Of a DNA stretch of 64,000 nt, positions 44,174 to 54,966 are shown piece after piece. The stretch covers positions 289,449-353,448 of the forward strand of contig JAJFJD010000059.1 of NCBI GenBank assembly GCA_021774335.1, written 5' to 3'. Source of the stretch: Alphaproteobacteria bacterium (GTDB taxonomy: Bacteria; Pseudomonadota; Alphaproteobacteria; UBA8366). The first letter of the stretch is position 1. Every line of letters starts with the position of its first letter. The notes beneath the pieces are model-generated. The model made no database searches. It had not been told where the DNA came from and saw nothing but the letters and a program-made list of their open reading frames with translations. The position numbers and the translations under genes are program-made.

Positions 44174-44761
44174 GTGACGCAAAACCTTGATTCACTATTG
44201 TCCGAGATTCGGGCCTGCGAACTATGCGCTGCCGAATTGCCGCGTGGGCCGCGCCCCGTCGTGCGCGCGTCCGCGACGGCGCGGCTCATGATCATCGGCC
44301 AGGCGCCGAGCACGCGGGTGCACGAAACCGGCCTTTCCTGGAACGACGCGAGCGGCAACCGGTTGCGCGACTGGATGCAGCTTGATCGCGAGCAATTCTA
44401 TGACGAGAGCCGGCTCGCCATCGTGCCCATGGGTTTCTGCTATCCCGGTGTCGACCGCAACGGGGGCGACAAGCCGCCGCGCCGCGAATGCGCCCCGGCC
44501 TGGCACCCCCAGCTGATGCCTTTTCTCGGACAGGTCGAATTGACGTTGCTGATCGGCGCCTACGCGCAGAAGGAATATCTCGGCAAGCGGCGCGCTCGGA
44601 CGATGACCGAAACGGTGGCGCGATGGCGCGACTACATGCCGGCTTTCCTGCCGTTGCCGCATCCGAGTTGGCGCAATACGGGGTGGCTGCGCAAGAACCC
44701 GTGGTTCGACGAAGACGTGTTACCGGTCTTGCGCGCGCGGGTACGGGACTTGATGGGTTAG
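44174..44761 (+). CDS. Uracil-DNA glycosylase superfamily protein, Fe-S type
   Basis: A 195-residue member of the COG1573 uracil-DNA glycosylases. Four cysteines, Cys15, Cys18, Cys89 and Cys106, have the spacing of the 4Fe-4S ligands of family 4/5 enzymes. Motif 1 reads IIGQAPSTRVHETG where canonical family 4 has GEAPG, and the C-terminal motif is PLPHPSWRN, with Ser-Trp in place of the usual H-P-S/A. It thus belongs to a divergent subgroup whose DNA lesion specificity is not established. Start GTG 44174. It is divergent from the LMW phosphatase. Confidence 0.88.
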   Translation: MTQNLDSLLSEIRACELCAAELPRGPRPVVRASATARLMIIGQAPSTRVHETGLSWNDASGNRLRDWMQLDREQFYDESRLAIVPMGFCYPGVDRNGGDKPPRRECAPAWHPQLMPFLGQVELTLLIGAYAQKEYLGKRRARTMTETVARWRDYMPAFLPLPHPSWRNTGWLRKNPWFDEDVLPVLRARVRDLMG

Positions 44762-44763
44762 CC

Positions 44764-45156
44764 TCAGGCGCCCCGTTCGATCGCGTCCATGTCATCGTCC
44801 GACAGGCCAAAATGATGGCCGATCTCATGGATCAGGACGTGCCGTACCACATAGGGCAAGTCTTCGCCCGTCTCCTCCACATAGCGGAGGATCGGCAAGC
44901 GGTAGAGGAATATCCGGTCCAGGTCCTGCGGCGCGTCCCATGCGCTTTGTTCGCTGATCGGTACGCCGCGGTACAGGCCGAGCAGGTCGAAGGGCGACTC
45001 CAAACTCAGTTCGCGGCAGGTCTCCGCGTCCGGCAGTTCGACCACCTGGAAGACCACCGATTTCACCTGGTCGCGCAGTTCCGTAGGGATCGTCTGGAAT
45101 GCCGCCTGGGCCATTGCCTCGATGGCCGCCAGATCGGCGCCGCTGTCGACATTCAT
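44764..45156 (-). CDS. Small zincin-like metallopeptidase (DUF1025/MMP-like minimal fold)
   Basis: A 130-residue protein with HEIGHHFGLSD near 111-121, the extended HExxHxxGxxD zinc motif of metzincin-like minimal peptidases. Preceding segments VVFQVVELPDAETCRELSL's core and DRIFLYRLPILRYVEETGED are family-typical. No signal peptide, so cytosolic. Whether it is proteolytic is not known. Convergent with the glycosylase gene by 2 bp and divergent from phhB. Confidence 0.9.
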   Translation of the reverse strand: MNVDSGADLAAIEAMAQAAFQTIPTELRDQVKSVVFQVVELPDAETCRELSLESPFDLLGLYRGVPISEQSAWDAPQDLDRIFLYRLPILRYVEETGEDLPYVVRHVLIHEIGHHFGLSDDDMDAIERGA

Positions 45157-45246
45157 GATGGATCACTACAAGTTGTCATGGTCTTCCGCCGTGCAAAACG
45201 CCACAATACGGGTGGGAGGGCTACTTGAATTGAGAGGGACGCCGGT

Positions 45247-45537
45247 ATGGTCGAGAAACTCAGCGGTGCGGCGCGCGAAGCGGCGTTGGCCACGGTGGCG
45301 CGGTGGCGTGAAGTGGAAGGTCGTGATGCCATTACCCGGGTTTTCAAGTTCGCCGACTTCAATGATGCATGGGGTTTCATGACTCGAGTCGCCATGCGTG
45401 CTGAACAAATGGATCATCATCCCGAATGGTTCAATGTCTATTCGACCGTCGAAGTGACATTGTCGACCCATGACTGCAACGGTCTGAGCGAAAGAGATAT
45501 AGCGCTGGCGGCCTTCATTGACGAGGTGGCCGGCTGA
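45247..45537 (+). CDS. phhB: 4a-hydroxytetrahydrobiopterin dehydratase (pterin carbinolamine dehydratase)
   Basis: A 96-residue PCD with the signature FMTRVAMRAEQMDHHPEW at about 48-65, where the DHHPEW histidines bind the pterin, and VTLSTHDCNGLSERD afterwards. It regenerates pterin cofactor for aromatic amino-acid hydroxylases or acts in molybdopterin-related chemistry; no phhA is in the window. ATG 45247 follows GAGAGGGA. Confidence 0.93.
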   Translation: MVEKLSGAAREAALATVARWREVEGRDAITRVFKFADFNDAWGFMTRVAMRAEQMDHHPEWFNVYSTVEVTLSTHDCNGLSERDIALAAFIDEVAG

Positions 45538-45552
45538 CCGGCCGGGGACTGT

Positions 45553-46170
45553 GTGACGGTGCGACTCGTTTCCAAACTCACCACCATCCGGCTGCTGACC
45601 GCCCTGGCCCTGCTTTGCGCCGGCCCGGCGCTGGCGCAAGACTTCGCAGCCGGCATGACGGCGCATCTCGACAAACGATACGGTGAATCGCGGCGCGTCT
45701 TTGGCAGCCTCGCGGACGCTGGGAACGTGCGCGCGCAGTTCATGATGGGAACGATCTTCGAGCAGGGGCTCGGGGTCCACAAGGACCTGAGCGCGGCGGC
45801 CCGTTGGTACCGTGCCGCGGCTGACGGCGGCAATGCGTCGGCGCAGTACAATCTTGGCGTTTTCTACCAGTTCGGAAAAGGCGTCGGGAAGGACTCGGCG
45901 GTCGCGGCCAAGTTGCTGCGGCAAGCGGCCGAACAGGGCCATGGCCGGGCGCAGAACAATCTCAGCACCTTCTATTTCACCGGGGTGGGCGTGCCGCAAG
46001 ACCTGGTGGAGGCGTGGAAGTGGCTCACCCTGTCGGCGGATCGGCTGAAGGGGCAGGCGCGCGAGCTGGTGCTCGGCAATCGCCGGGTAATCGAAGGAAA
46101 GCTCAAGCCCGAAGAGCTTGCGGACGCTAAGCGCCGGGTTGCCGCGTGGCGGAAAAAGCGCGCCGGATAG
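45553..46170 (+). CDS. Secreted Sel1-like repeat protein
   Basis: A 205-residue periplasmic protein. The signal peptide is clear (TIRLLTALALLCAGPALAQD, cleavage after Ala28 or so). Sel1-like repeats follow: VRAQFMMGTIFEQGLGVHKD, ASAQYNLGVFYQFGKGVGKD and GRAQNNLSTFYFTGVGVPQD, each about 36 residues with the AQ-LG-Y-G pattern. A basic C-terminus ends the protein. Such repeats mediate protein contacts; the partner is unknown. Start GTG 45553, 15 bp after phhB. Confidence 0.88.
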   Translation: MTVRLVSKLTTIRLLTALALLCAGPALAQDFAAGMTAHLDKRYGESRRVFGSLADAGNVRAQFMMGTIFEQGLGVHKDLSAAARWYRAAADGGNASAQYNLGVFYQFGKGVGKDSAVAAKLLRQAAEQGHGRAQNNLSTFYFTGVGVPQDLVEAWKWLTLSADRLKGQARELVLGNRRVIEGKLKPEELADAKRRVAAWRKKRAG

Positions 46171-46185
46171 CGATCGGCCGCGGCT

Positions 46186-46947
46186 CTATCTCGGCTGCAT
46201 GCGCAAGGCGCTGTCGAGCCTGACGACTTCGCCGTTCAATACCGGGTTATCGATCATGCTCAGCACCAACCGGGCGTATTCTTCGGGTCGGCCGAGGCGC
46301 GACGGAAACGGCAGGGTCGCCGCGAGGCTGTCTTGCACGGATTGCGGCAACGACTGCAGCATCGGTGTCTCGAACAGGCCGGGGGCGATGGTCAGCACCC
46401 GCACGCCGAAGCGTGCGAACTCGCGCGCTGCCGGCAAGGTCAACGCCACGACCCCGCCTTTCGACGCGGCATAGGCGGCCTGGCCGATCTGGCCTTCGAA
46501 GGCGGCGATCGAGGCGGTGTTGATGATGACGCCGCGCTCCCCGTCGCCGTTTGGCTCGCGATCCGCCATGCCGGCGGCGGCCAGCCGCAGAATATTGAAC
46601 GTCCCGATCAGGTTGACCTGGATGACGCGGGCGAAATCTTCCAACGGCATGGGGCCGTCGCGGCCGACGATGCGGCCGGCCGGGCCGATACCGGCGCAGT
46701 TCACACAGATGCCGGCCGGTCCAAACCGGTCGGCCGCTGCCGCGACCGCCGCGGCGCCGTCCGCCGGGTCGGTGACGTCGCAGGTGAGCGCTAGTCCGCC
46801 GATCTCCGCCGCGACCGCGCCAGCGGTCTCGGTATTGCGGTCGAGCACGGCGACCTTTGCCCCAGCGGCGGCCAGAGCGCGCGCGGTCGCGGCGCCGAGC
46901 CCCGATCCGCCGCCGGTTACGATCGCGGGTACGCCATCCGGTGTCAT
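46186..46947 (-). CDS. SDR family dehydrogenase, 3-hydroxyacyl-CoA dehydrogenase type II (HSD17B10)-like
   Basis: A 253-residue short-chain dehydrogenase. TGGGSGLGAATARAL at 11-25, VNCAGIGPAGRIVGRDGP, NTASIAAFEGQIGQAAYAAS's core with catalytic Ser and Tyr-x3-Lys (YAASK), and APGLFETPML are all typical of the mitochondrial-like HADH II group, which oxidises short-chain 3-hydroxyacyl-CoA or 2-methyl-3-hydroxybutyryl-CoA. ATG 46947 starts MTPDGVPAIVTGG with AAGGCG upstream; the longer frame has no support. Convergent with the Sel1 gene. Confidence 0.9.
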   Translation of the reverse strand: MTPDGVPAIVTGGGSGLGAATARALAAAGAKVAVLDRNTETAGAVAAEIGGLALTCDVTDPADGAAAVAAAADRFGPAGICVNCAGIGPAGRIVGRDGPMPLEDFARVIQVNLIGTFNILRLAAAGMADREPNGDGERGVIINTASIAAFEGQIGQAAYAASKGGVVALTLPAAREFARFGVRVLTIAPGLFETPMLQSLPQSVQDSLAATLPFPSRLGRPEEYARLVLSMIDNPVLNGEVVRLDSALRMQPR

Positions 46948-47027
46948 GATCAAATCGCCTTCGCGGTTGGTTGAATATGAGGGTGGATATAGCAAAAGTG
47001 CCCTCGACTGCCCATATTCTAGGGGTG

Positions 47028-47408
47028 ATGCAGGATTTATCCGACTCTCCATCGGCGGCCGGTGGCGAAGAATCGCAGGAAAGCCGCGTTCGTCGAGGTT
47101 TCTGGCCGAAGCTACGCCGCTCGCTCGGCCGCATAGGTTTCGCGCGTGAGGCGCTCGCTGCCTATTTCTGCGCCATCGATCCGCAGACGCCGGCGCGGAC
47201 CAAGGCTATCTTATTGGCTGCGTTGGCGTATTTCATCGCACCCGTCGATCTAGTGCCAGATATCATCGCGGGGCTTGGCTTCACCGACGATGCGGCGGTG
47301 CTGTTCGCGGCTTGGCGGTCGGTCGAGCCCCACATCAAGGAAAGTCATCGCGATCGCGCCAAGGCTGCCTTGGATGACGGACAGCTATCGCAGGACTCTG
47401 TCGACTAG
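47028..47408 (+). CDS. YkvA/DUF1232 family membrane protein
   Basis: A 126-residue protein whose central part is the DUF1232 motif: ALAAYFCAIDPQTPARTKAILLAALAYFI and then APVDLVPDIIAGLGFTDDAAVL in two overlapping pieces. The segment TKAILLAALAYFIAPVDLVP is hydrophobic and probably membrane-associated. The N-terminus is acidic and variable. ATG 47028 has AGGGG close upstream; ATG 46977 would add 17 residues. Divergent from the preceding SDR gene. Function unknown. Confidence 0.85.
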   Translation: MQDLSDSPSAAGGEESQESRVRRGFWPKLRRSLGRIGFAREALAAYFCAIDPQTPARTKAILLAALAYFIAPVDLVPDIIAGLGFTDDAAVLFAAWRSVEPHIKESHRDRAKAALDDGQLSQDSVD

Positions 47409-47419
47409 ATTTACGGCGA

Positions 47420-48322
47420 CTAGGTTGGCGGCGGGGGTTCCCGGCCTTCCTTGGACTCGCGACGGGCGATATAGAGCGTCGCGAATATGATCAGAATCGC
47501 GCCCGCGATCGTGTAGGGATCGGGAACTTCAACGAAGAAGATATACCCGGCGATCCCGGCAAATATCAGCCGGGTATAGTCGAATGGCATGACCGCGGTC
47601 GCCTCGCCAACCCGCAGGCCGTGGATCAGGCAGGTATGGCCGACGCTCAGTCCGGCCCCGATTGCCGCCATCAACATCAATTCCGTGTTGGTCGGGGCTT
47701 GCCACACGATGATCGCGGGCGGCAGCGTCACGAAAGTCGGAATGAGCGTCCCCCAGAACAGGATAGTCAGCGGCTTTTCGGTCACCGTCATACGCTTAAT
47801 CAGAACCACGCTCATGGCCACGAACAATGCGTTGAGCACGGCCGCGATTGCGGCGGGGTTCGCCTCCGGACCGGGCCGCACCATCACGAGGACGCCGCAA
47901 AAACCGACCAGCGTGGCGGTCCAACGCCGCCATCGAATGCTTTCGCCGAGGAACAGCACCGCCAGGATGATGACCCACAACGAGCGCGAGAAACTGATAC
48001 CCGTGACGTCGGCCAACGGCATGTTGGTCAGCGCATAAAAAATCGTCATCAGGGCGAGCGATCCGGTGATGCCACGCGCCAGATGAAAGTTCATCCGTTT
48101 CGTTTTGAGGACTGCCATGCCCCCGGCGTGCCACACGATCGGCAACAGAAACATCGTGCCGAACAGGCCGCGGAAAAAGACCATTTGAAAGGGGTCGAGC
48201 GAACTGCCGACATATTTGATGAGCGAATTCGTCATCGTGAAGATGACGGCGCTCAGCAGAATCCATACGGCGCCGCGAACATTTCCCGGAAGGGCCGCCA
48301 GCTTGGCGGAAATAGAATCCAT
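47420..48322 (-). CDS. DMT superfamily (EamA) transporter
   Basis: A 300-residue integral membrane protein with ten hydrophobic helices in two EamA halves, as in metabolite exporters. Markers are WILLSAVIFTMTNSLIKYVG in helix 1, FFRGLFGTMFLLP, ADVTGISFSRSLWVIILAVLFLGE's core, GVLVMVRPG between halves and FAGIAGYIFFVEVPDPYT near the end. The sequence resembles riboflavin/S-adenosylmethionine-type RhaT-like DMT members only generally, so the substrate is not assignable. Convergent with the YkvA-like gene. Confidence 0.9.
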   Translation of the reverse strand: MDSISAKLAALPGNVRGAVWILLSAVIFTMTNSLIKYVGSSLDPFQMVFFRGLFGTMFLLPIVWHAGGMAVLKTKRMNFHLARGITGSLALMTIFYALTNMPLADVTGISFSRSLWVIILAVLFLGESIRWRRWTATLVGFCGVLVMVRPGPEANPAAIAAVLNALFVAMSVVLIKRMTVTEKPLTILFWGTLIPTFVTLPPAIIVWQAPTNTELMLMAAIGAGLSVGHTCLIHGLRVGEATAVMPFDYTRLIFAGIAGYIFFVEVPDPYTIAGAILIIFATLYIARRESKEGREPPPPT

Positions 48323-48549
48323 GGTGGAAGAATGTGTCCCCTGGGAAAATATTTGCTGCTAATGGATGACGGGCGCGCTTGGAATTCTCCGGGGACATAG
48401 CACACCTGGATTCATAAGGGAATTGCATTCTGAGGTTGTCATGCAACCACAGTTGTAGGCATGGCGCGGTGTAGTTCTGGTTCCCGGCCGGTGATTCCGT
48501 TATATGATCGGGCAAAGCCCAGCGCACTGAAACCGCACGTGGAGGATCC

Positions 48550-50501
<1,952 letters not shown>

Positions 50502-50505
<4 letters not shown>

Positions 50506-51668
50506 CGGCAAACATCCAAGCCGGCATCCGCCCGCAGATCCGCGATCTCGAAACCCAGCAGATCCTGCAGGTCTCGCGCCTGGCCTTGGACGATCCGTCG
50601 GTCATTCCGCTGTGGTACGGCGAGTCGGACGTGACCACGCCGGATTTCATTAAGGCGGCCGCGGACGATGCGCTGGCGGCGGGCCACACCTTCTATACCC
50701 ACAAGCACGGCATTCCGGAACTGCGCGAGGCGCTCGGCCGCTATACCGCGGGGCTTTACGGCGTCGATATGGCGATGGAACGCATCACCGTCACGTCGTC
50801 CGGTATGACCGGCATCATGATGTTGATGCAGATGCTGATCGACGCCGGCGACAACGCGGTGCTGGTCGGGCCGGTCTGGCCGAATGCGCAGGCGACGGTT
50901 GAGATCATGGGCGGTGAGCCGCGCAACGCGCCGCTCCGCTTCGGCAACGAAGGATGGACCTTCGACCTCGAGGCAGTGACCGCGCAGTGCGATGAGCGGA
51001 CGCGCGTGATCTTCGTCAATTCGCCGGGCAACCCGACCGGATGGATGATGCGCCGGGAAGAACAGCAGGCGTTGCTCGACCATTGCCGGGAAAAAGGCAT
51101 CTGGATCGTCGCCGACGAGGTCTATGCCCGCATCGTGTACGACCGCCCTGTCGCGCCATCCTTCCTCGAAATCGCCGACCCGGACGATCCGGTGATTGTG
51201 ATCAACAGCTTCTCAAAGGCCTGGGCGATGACCGGCTGGCGGCTCGGCTGGTTGACCCATCCGGAACGCGTCGCGCCCTTCATCGGCAATCTGATCGAGT
51301 ACAACACCAGCGGCACGGCGACCTTCCTGCAACATGCGGCGGTCACGGCGCTGCGCGACGGCGAACCGTTCGTCGAGTCGATGGTCGAGCATTGCCGCCG
51401 GGGCCGGGCGGTCATCGGCGATTGCCTGTCGGCGCTGCCGCGGGTGCGCTACCGCTCGCCGGACGCGGCCTTCTATGCCTTCTTCGCGGTCGATGGGATG
51501 GACAACAGCCTCGATTTTGCCAAGCGGCTGGTGCACGAAGCCAAGGTCGGGCTGGCGCCGGGCACCGCCTTCGGGCCGGAGGGTGAGGGTTGGCTGCGGC
51601 TGTGTTTCGCCCGCGCGCCGGAAACCCTCGAAGAGGCGGTCGATCGGCTTACGCCGCTCCTAAAATAA
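50502..51668 (+). CDS. PLP-dependent aminotransferase, class I/II
   Basis: A 388-residue fold-type I aminotransferase. YTHKHGIPELREALGRY, NSPGNPTGWMM, VADEVYARIVYD, and SFSKAWAMTGWRLGW with the PLP-binding Lys near residue 236 are present, along with the C-terminal LRLCFARAPETLEEAV. It resembles the aspartate/arginine-pyruvate aminotransferase branch, but the amino acid cannot be named. ATGA overlap with the acetoacetyl-CoA synthetase implies coupling and perhaps a leucine or lysine catabolic link, which is inference. Confidence 0.92.
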
Positions 51669-51689
51669 TGGGCTGAAATAGGGTGGGGT

Positions 51690-52670
51690 CTAGCCGCCTT
51701 CGCGCACGGCCACGATGACCTTGCCGGTCGACTTCCGGTCGACCAGCGCTTGCAGCGCCGCCGGGGTTTCTTCCAGCGGGAAGGTGTAGCTGATATGCGG
51801 CTTCAGCTTGCCGTCCATATACCAGCGGCAGATCTCGTCGAGCGTATGGCGCATGGTTTCGGGCTGCTCGAAGCGGTAGGTGCTGAAGGAATACCCGACG
51901 ACGGAGATATTCTTGACCAGCAGATAGTTGGCGGCGAATTGCGGGACCGTGCCGCTGGCAAAGCCGAGCGTGATGAAATTGCCCTCGTAATTCAGGCAGC
52001 GGAGCGCCGCGGACGCCGCGTCGCCGCCGACCGGGTCGTAGACGGTGTCGACGCCGCCGGTGAGGTCCTTGACCCGCGCGCGAATGTCCTCGGTCAAATA
52101 GTTGATCAGGTGATCCGCGCCATGCGCCTCAGCGATGGCGAGTTTGTCGGCGCTGCTGGCGCAGGCGATGACCGTCGCGCCCAACGCCTTGCCCACTTCC
52201 ACGGCGGTCAGGCCGACGCCGCCGGATGCGCCCAGCACCAGCAAGACCTGTCCGGCCTGTAGCTTGGTGCGATGGGTCAGTGCGAGATGGCTGGTGCCGT
52301 AGGCGATCGGAAAGGCCGCGCCGGCGGCATAGTCCATGCCGTCGGGCATATGCACTGCATGGCGCGCGTCGATCAGGGCTTCCTCGGCATAGGCGCCGAT
52401 GCGCATCGGGGCGAGTACGCGGTCGCCCGGCGCGAAGCCCGTGACGCCGTCGCCGACGGTCAGAACCTTGCCCGCGGCTTCCATGCCGGGCGTGAAGGGC
52501 AGTTCGGCCTTGTGCTGGTATTGCCCTTTGACGACCAGCGTATCGGCGAAGTTTACCCCCGCAGCGTGGATCGCCACATGCAGCTCACCGGGGCCGGGCG
52601 TCGGGGGCGGAACCTCCTCCAGGCGCAGCGCATCGATTCCGGTCAACTCATGAATTCGCATCGCGCGCAT
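51690..52670 (-). CDS. Quinone oxidoreductase-like MDR family protein
   Basis: A 326-residue medium-chain reductase without catalytic zinc ligands. MRIHELTGIDALRLEEVPPP, VNFADTLVVKGQYQ, PFTPGMEAAGKV, VLVLGASGGVGLTAVEVGKA (the NADPH-binding loop), and GVDTVYDPVGGD identify the NADPH:quinone reductase/enoyl reductase subgroup. A second ATG three codons in is equally possible. Convergent with the aminotransferase gene by 21 bp. Confidence 0.92.
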   Translation of the reverse strand: MRAMRIHELTGIDALRLEEVPPPTPGPGELHVAIHAAGVNFADTLVVKGQYQHKAELPFTPGMEAAGKVLTVGDGVTGFAPGDRVLAPMRIGAYAEEALIDARHAVHMPDGMDYAAGAAFPIAYGTSHLALTHRTKLQAGQVLLVLGASGGVGLTAVEVGKALGATVIACASSADKLAIAEAHGADHLINYLTEDIRARVKDLTGGVDTVYDPVGGDAASAALRCLNYEGNFITLGFASGTVPQFAANYLLVKNISVVGYSFSTYRFEQPETMRHTLDEICRWYMDGKLKPHISYTFPLEETPAALQALVDRKSTGKVIVAVREGG

Positions 52671-52772
52671 CGCGGCGGGCTCCTTTTTCTCGCTATATCT
52701 TGTCGTGATCTATCGGATGGATCGCGCCGCAGACCTTGCCTTGCCGCTTACAGCTATGCAAGTTTGCGCGCT

Positions 52773-53309
52773 ATGCGGGGTTATTTTGGATTGGGCGTGG
52801 AAGGAATTTCCAAGCCTATGAATGTTGGGAACCTGTTCCGGTCGGCGCACGCCTTCGGGGCGGACTTCGTATTCGCTATCGCGCCGGCGGTCAATGTGCG
52901 GGAAATCCAGAAATCCGATACCTCCGGCACCGCGAAACACGTGCCGTTGTACGAATTCGGATCGGTCTCGGATTTGACGCTGCCGCATGGTTGCGAGCTG
53001 GTCGGTGTCGAGCTGCTGGACGAATCGATCGACCTGCCCAGCTTCACCCATCCGAAACGCGCGGCCTATGTCCTGGGCCCGGAGCGTGGGTCGCTGTCCG
53101 AGCCGCTGGTGGCGCGCTGTTCCCATGTTGTGAAGATTCCGATGAAATTCTGCGTCAACGTGGGCGTCGCCGGCGCCATCCTGATGTATGACCGGCTGCT
53201 CACGCTTGGCCGGTTTCCGCCGCGTCCGCCGTCGCCGGGCGGCCCGGTGGAAGAATTGCCGCCCCATGTCCACGGCGGACAGATTTTACGACGCGGCGAG
53301 GAGCCATGA
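52773..53309 (+). CDS. SpoU/TrmH family RNA 2'-O-methyltransferase
   Basis: A 178-residue SPOUT methyltransferase, lacking an N-terminal RNA-binding domain. Motif 1 is MNVGNLFRSAHAFGA at 16-30, motif 2 YVLGPERGSLSEPL, and motif 3 KIPMKFCVNVGVAGAILMYDR's core, where the usual SLNVSVA is changed to CVNVGVA. The knotted SAM site should still form. The RNA target is not assignable. Start ATG 52773 encodes MRGYFGLGVEGIS; the frame remains open upstream over the divergent MDR gene but lacks family sequence. Confidence 0.9.
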   Translation: MRGYFGLGVEGISKPMNVGNLFRSAHAFGADFVFAIAPAVNVREIQKSDTSGTAKHVPLYEFGSVSDLTLPHGCELVGVELLDESIDLPSFTHPKRAAYVLGPERGSLSEPLVARCSHVVKIPMKFCVNVGVAGAILMYDRLLTLGRFPPRPPSPGGPVEELPPHVHGGQILRRGEEP

Positions 53310-53364
53310 AATTGCCCCATATCGGCATCTTGGCAGCGCCGTTGCACTTCTTATATGAGAGGCC

Positions 53365-53889
53365 ATGAAAGCAATGCGTCGACATAGTTTGGTTGTCATC
53401 CTGGTAGTCGTCTTCGTCTCGTCCCTGGCCGCGGTGGCCTTCGCGGCGGACAAGGTGCTCGGCCTCTATAGCGATTGGGGCGCGCAGACCTTCGACGAGG
53501 GCGGCAAGGTGGGCTGTTCGATCTGGAGCCAGCCGATCCGGGACGAGGGCAAATACAAGAAACGCGGCGCGATCTATGCCTACGTGACTCACCGGCCGTG
53601 GGACAAGCGGGTCAACGAGGTCAGCTTTGCCGCCGGATACGCCTTCAAGAAGGACAGCACGGTGCGGCTGCGGATCGGCGGCCAGCGCTTCACCCTGTTC
53701 ACCGACGGCGCCACCGCCTGGAGCCGGTCGGCCAAGGACGACCAGGAAATCGTCGGCGCCATGAAGCGCGGCGCGTCGATGATCGTCTCCGGCGTCTCGA
53801 CGCGCGGGACCCGCACGACCGACACTTACTCGCTGCAGGGCTTCACCAAGGCCTACGGCGCGATCAACAAGGCGTGTAAGGTTAAGTAA
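53365..53889 (+). CDS. Invasion-associated locus B (IalB) family exported protein
   Basis: A 174-residue protein with a strong signal peptide (SLVVILVVVFVSSLAAVAFAAD, cleavage near residue 28) and an IalB-like domain: YSDWGAQTFDEGGKVGCSIW, AYVTHRPWDKRVNEVSF, FTLFTDGATAWSRSAKDD and the terminal TYSLQGFTKAYGAINKAC. Members are periplasmic, common in free-living alphaproteobacteria and not limited to pathogens. Its stop codon overlaps the convergent ATP-grasp gene by 8 bp. Confidence 0.9.
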   Translation: MKAMRRHSLVVILVVVFVSSLAAVAFAADKVLGLYSDWGAQTFDEGGKVGCSIWSQPIRDEGKYKKRGAIYAYVTHRPWDKRVNEVSFAAGYAFKKDSTVRLRIGGQRFTLFTDGATAWSRSAKDDQEIVGAMKRGASMIVSGVSTRGTRTTDTYSLQGFTKAYGAINKACKVK

Positions 53890-54766
53890 GCCGCCACGCC
53901 GCCATTTCGGATAGGGATGCTTCAACCGTCCCGTCCCACAGCGCGCCGAGATAGTCGTCGAATGCGACCGGATCGAAGCCGTCCGCGCCGACATCGGGCG
54001 TGAAGGTGAGTTCGGCGAAAAACACCCCGTCCGGCACGTTGAACAGGTCGACCCGGACATAATCGAAATCCACGGACAGCGTCTCGGCGATCGTGCACAT
54101 CTCCTTGAGCCTCGGCGGCCGCGGAAACGCGCCGTCGTTCGGGTATTTGTTGCGGATCCGAAGCCGGTTCCAATTGGCGTCGAACAGCAGCCGGGCCTTG
54201 TTCGGCTCTCGCAACACGACCTGGATATAGGCGATCTTCCCGTGAAAGCAGTGGATCTTATAGTCCGCGAGCCGGTCGCCGCCGTCCCAGAACAGCGCTT
54301 TTTCGAACAGCAGGCAGGGTTTGATATGCCGGTACTGCGTCTCGCGGCGGATGTAATAGAAGTTCTGGCCGAGCCAGCTATCGGTCAGCGCCACGAGAGC
54401 GTCGAAATCTTCGGCCGACTTGTTCCGGACCATGCGGAACCAGCCGCTGCCGTGATTGGGTTTGATCATGAAAGCGTTCGGCAGACGATCCCAGACGTCC
54501 TGCGTCAGGCGGTCGGCGGTCGCGTGGAGGGGGATCATATAGTCCGGCCCGATCTTGGGCGTCACCAGATCGCGGACAGCCCGCTTGTCGCAATAGTCCT
54601 GATAGCGCTCCATCTCCGCCGCCCCAAGGCGCGCGCCGACGCGTTCGGTGAAGGAAACGGGCGGCGTACGCGGCAGGCGGCCGTGGTGCTTCAGATACAG
54701 CAGCCTGGCGAACCAGCGATCCGGCAGGACTCGGCACGCGGCTTTTCGAAGGGCGTAGCTTGGCAT
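53882..54766 (-). CDS. TupA-like ATP-grasp family protein
   Basis: A 294-residue ATP-grasp protein of the TupA/polysaccharide-associated group. Residues IKPNHGSGWFRMVRNK near 101-116 form the ATP-binding loop, DYKIHCFHGKIAYIQVV the central strands, and VRVDLFNVPDGVFFAELTF with Asp and Glu the metal-binding site. Relatives join glutamate or other groups to teichuronic-type or surface polysaccharides. In this context it may modify an envelope glycan, but no glycan gene is adjacent. Confidence 0.85.
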   Translation of the reverse strand: MPSYALRKAACRVLPDRWFARLLYLKHHGRLPRTPPVSFTERVGARLGAAEMERYQDYCDKRAVRDLVTPKIGPDYMIPLHATADRLTQDVWDRLPNAFMIKPNHGSGWFRMVRNKSAEDFDALVALTDSWLGQNFYYIRRETQYRHIKPCLLFEKALFWDGGDRLADYKIHCFHGKIAYIQVVLREPNKARLLFDANWNRLRIRNKYPNDGAFPRPPRLKEMCTIAETLSVDFDYVRVDLFNVPDGVFFAELTFTPDVGADGFDPVAFDDYLGALWDGTVEASLSEMAAWRLT

Positions 54767-54966
54767 CGGGTTGATCGGTCGGGGTTGCGTATGTGCGGTG
54801 TCTCCGGGCCAGCATAGTTGGGCGGCCGCCCGATTGCGAGATCGGCATTGGACGTCAAGGCCGGGGAAAATTTGTCAATCTCTCGGCAATGGCGAACAAT
54901 TGAAGTCGACGCGGTGGCCCGGGTTCGGATGCCGCCGTCGCATACAGGGCGAGGGGAGAGGCAGCC

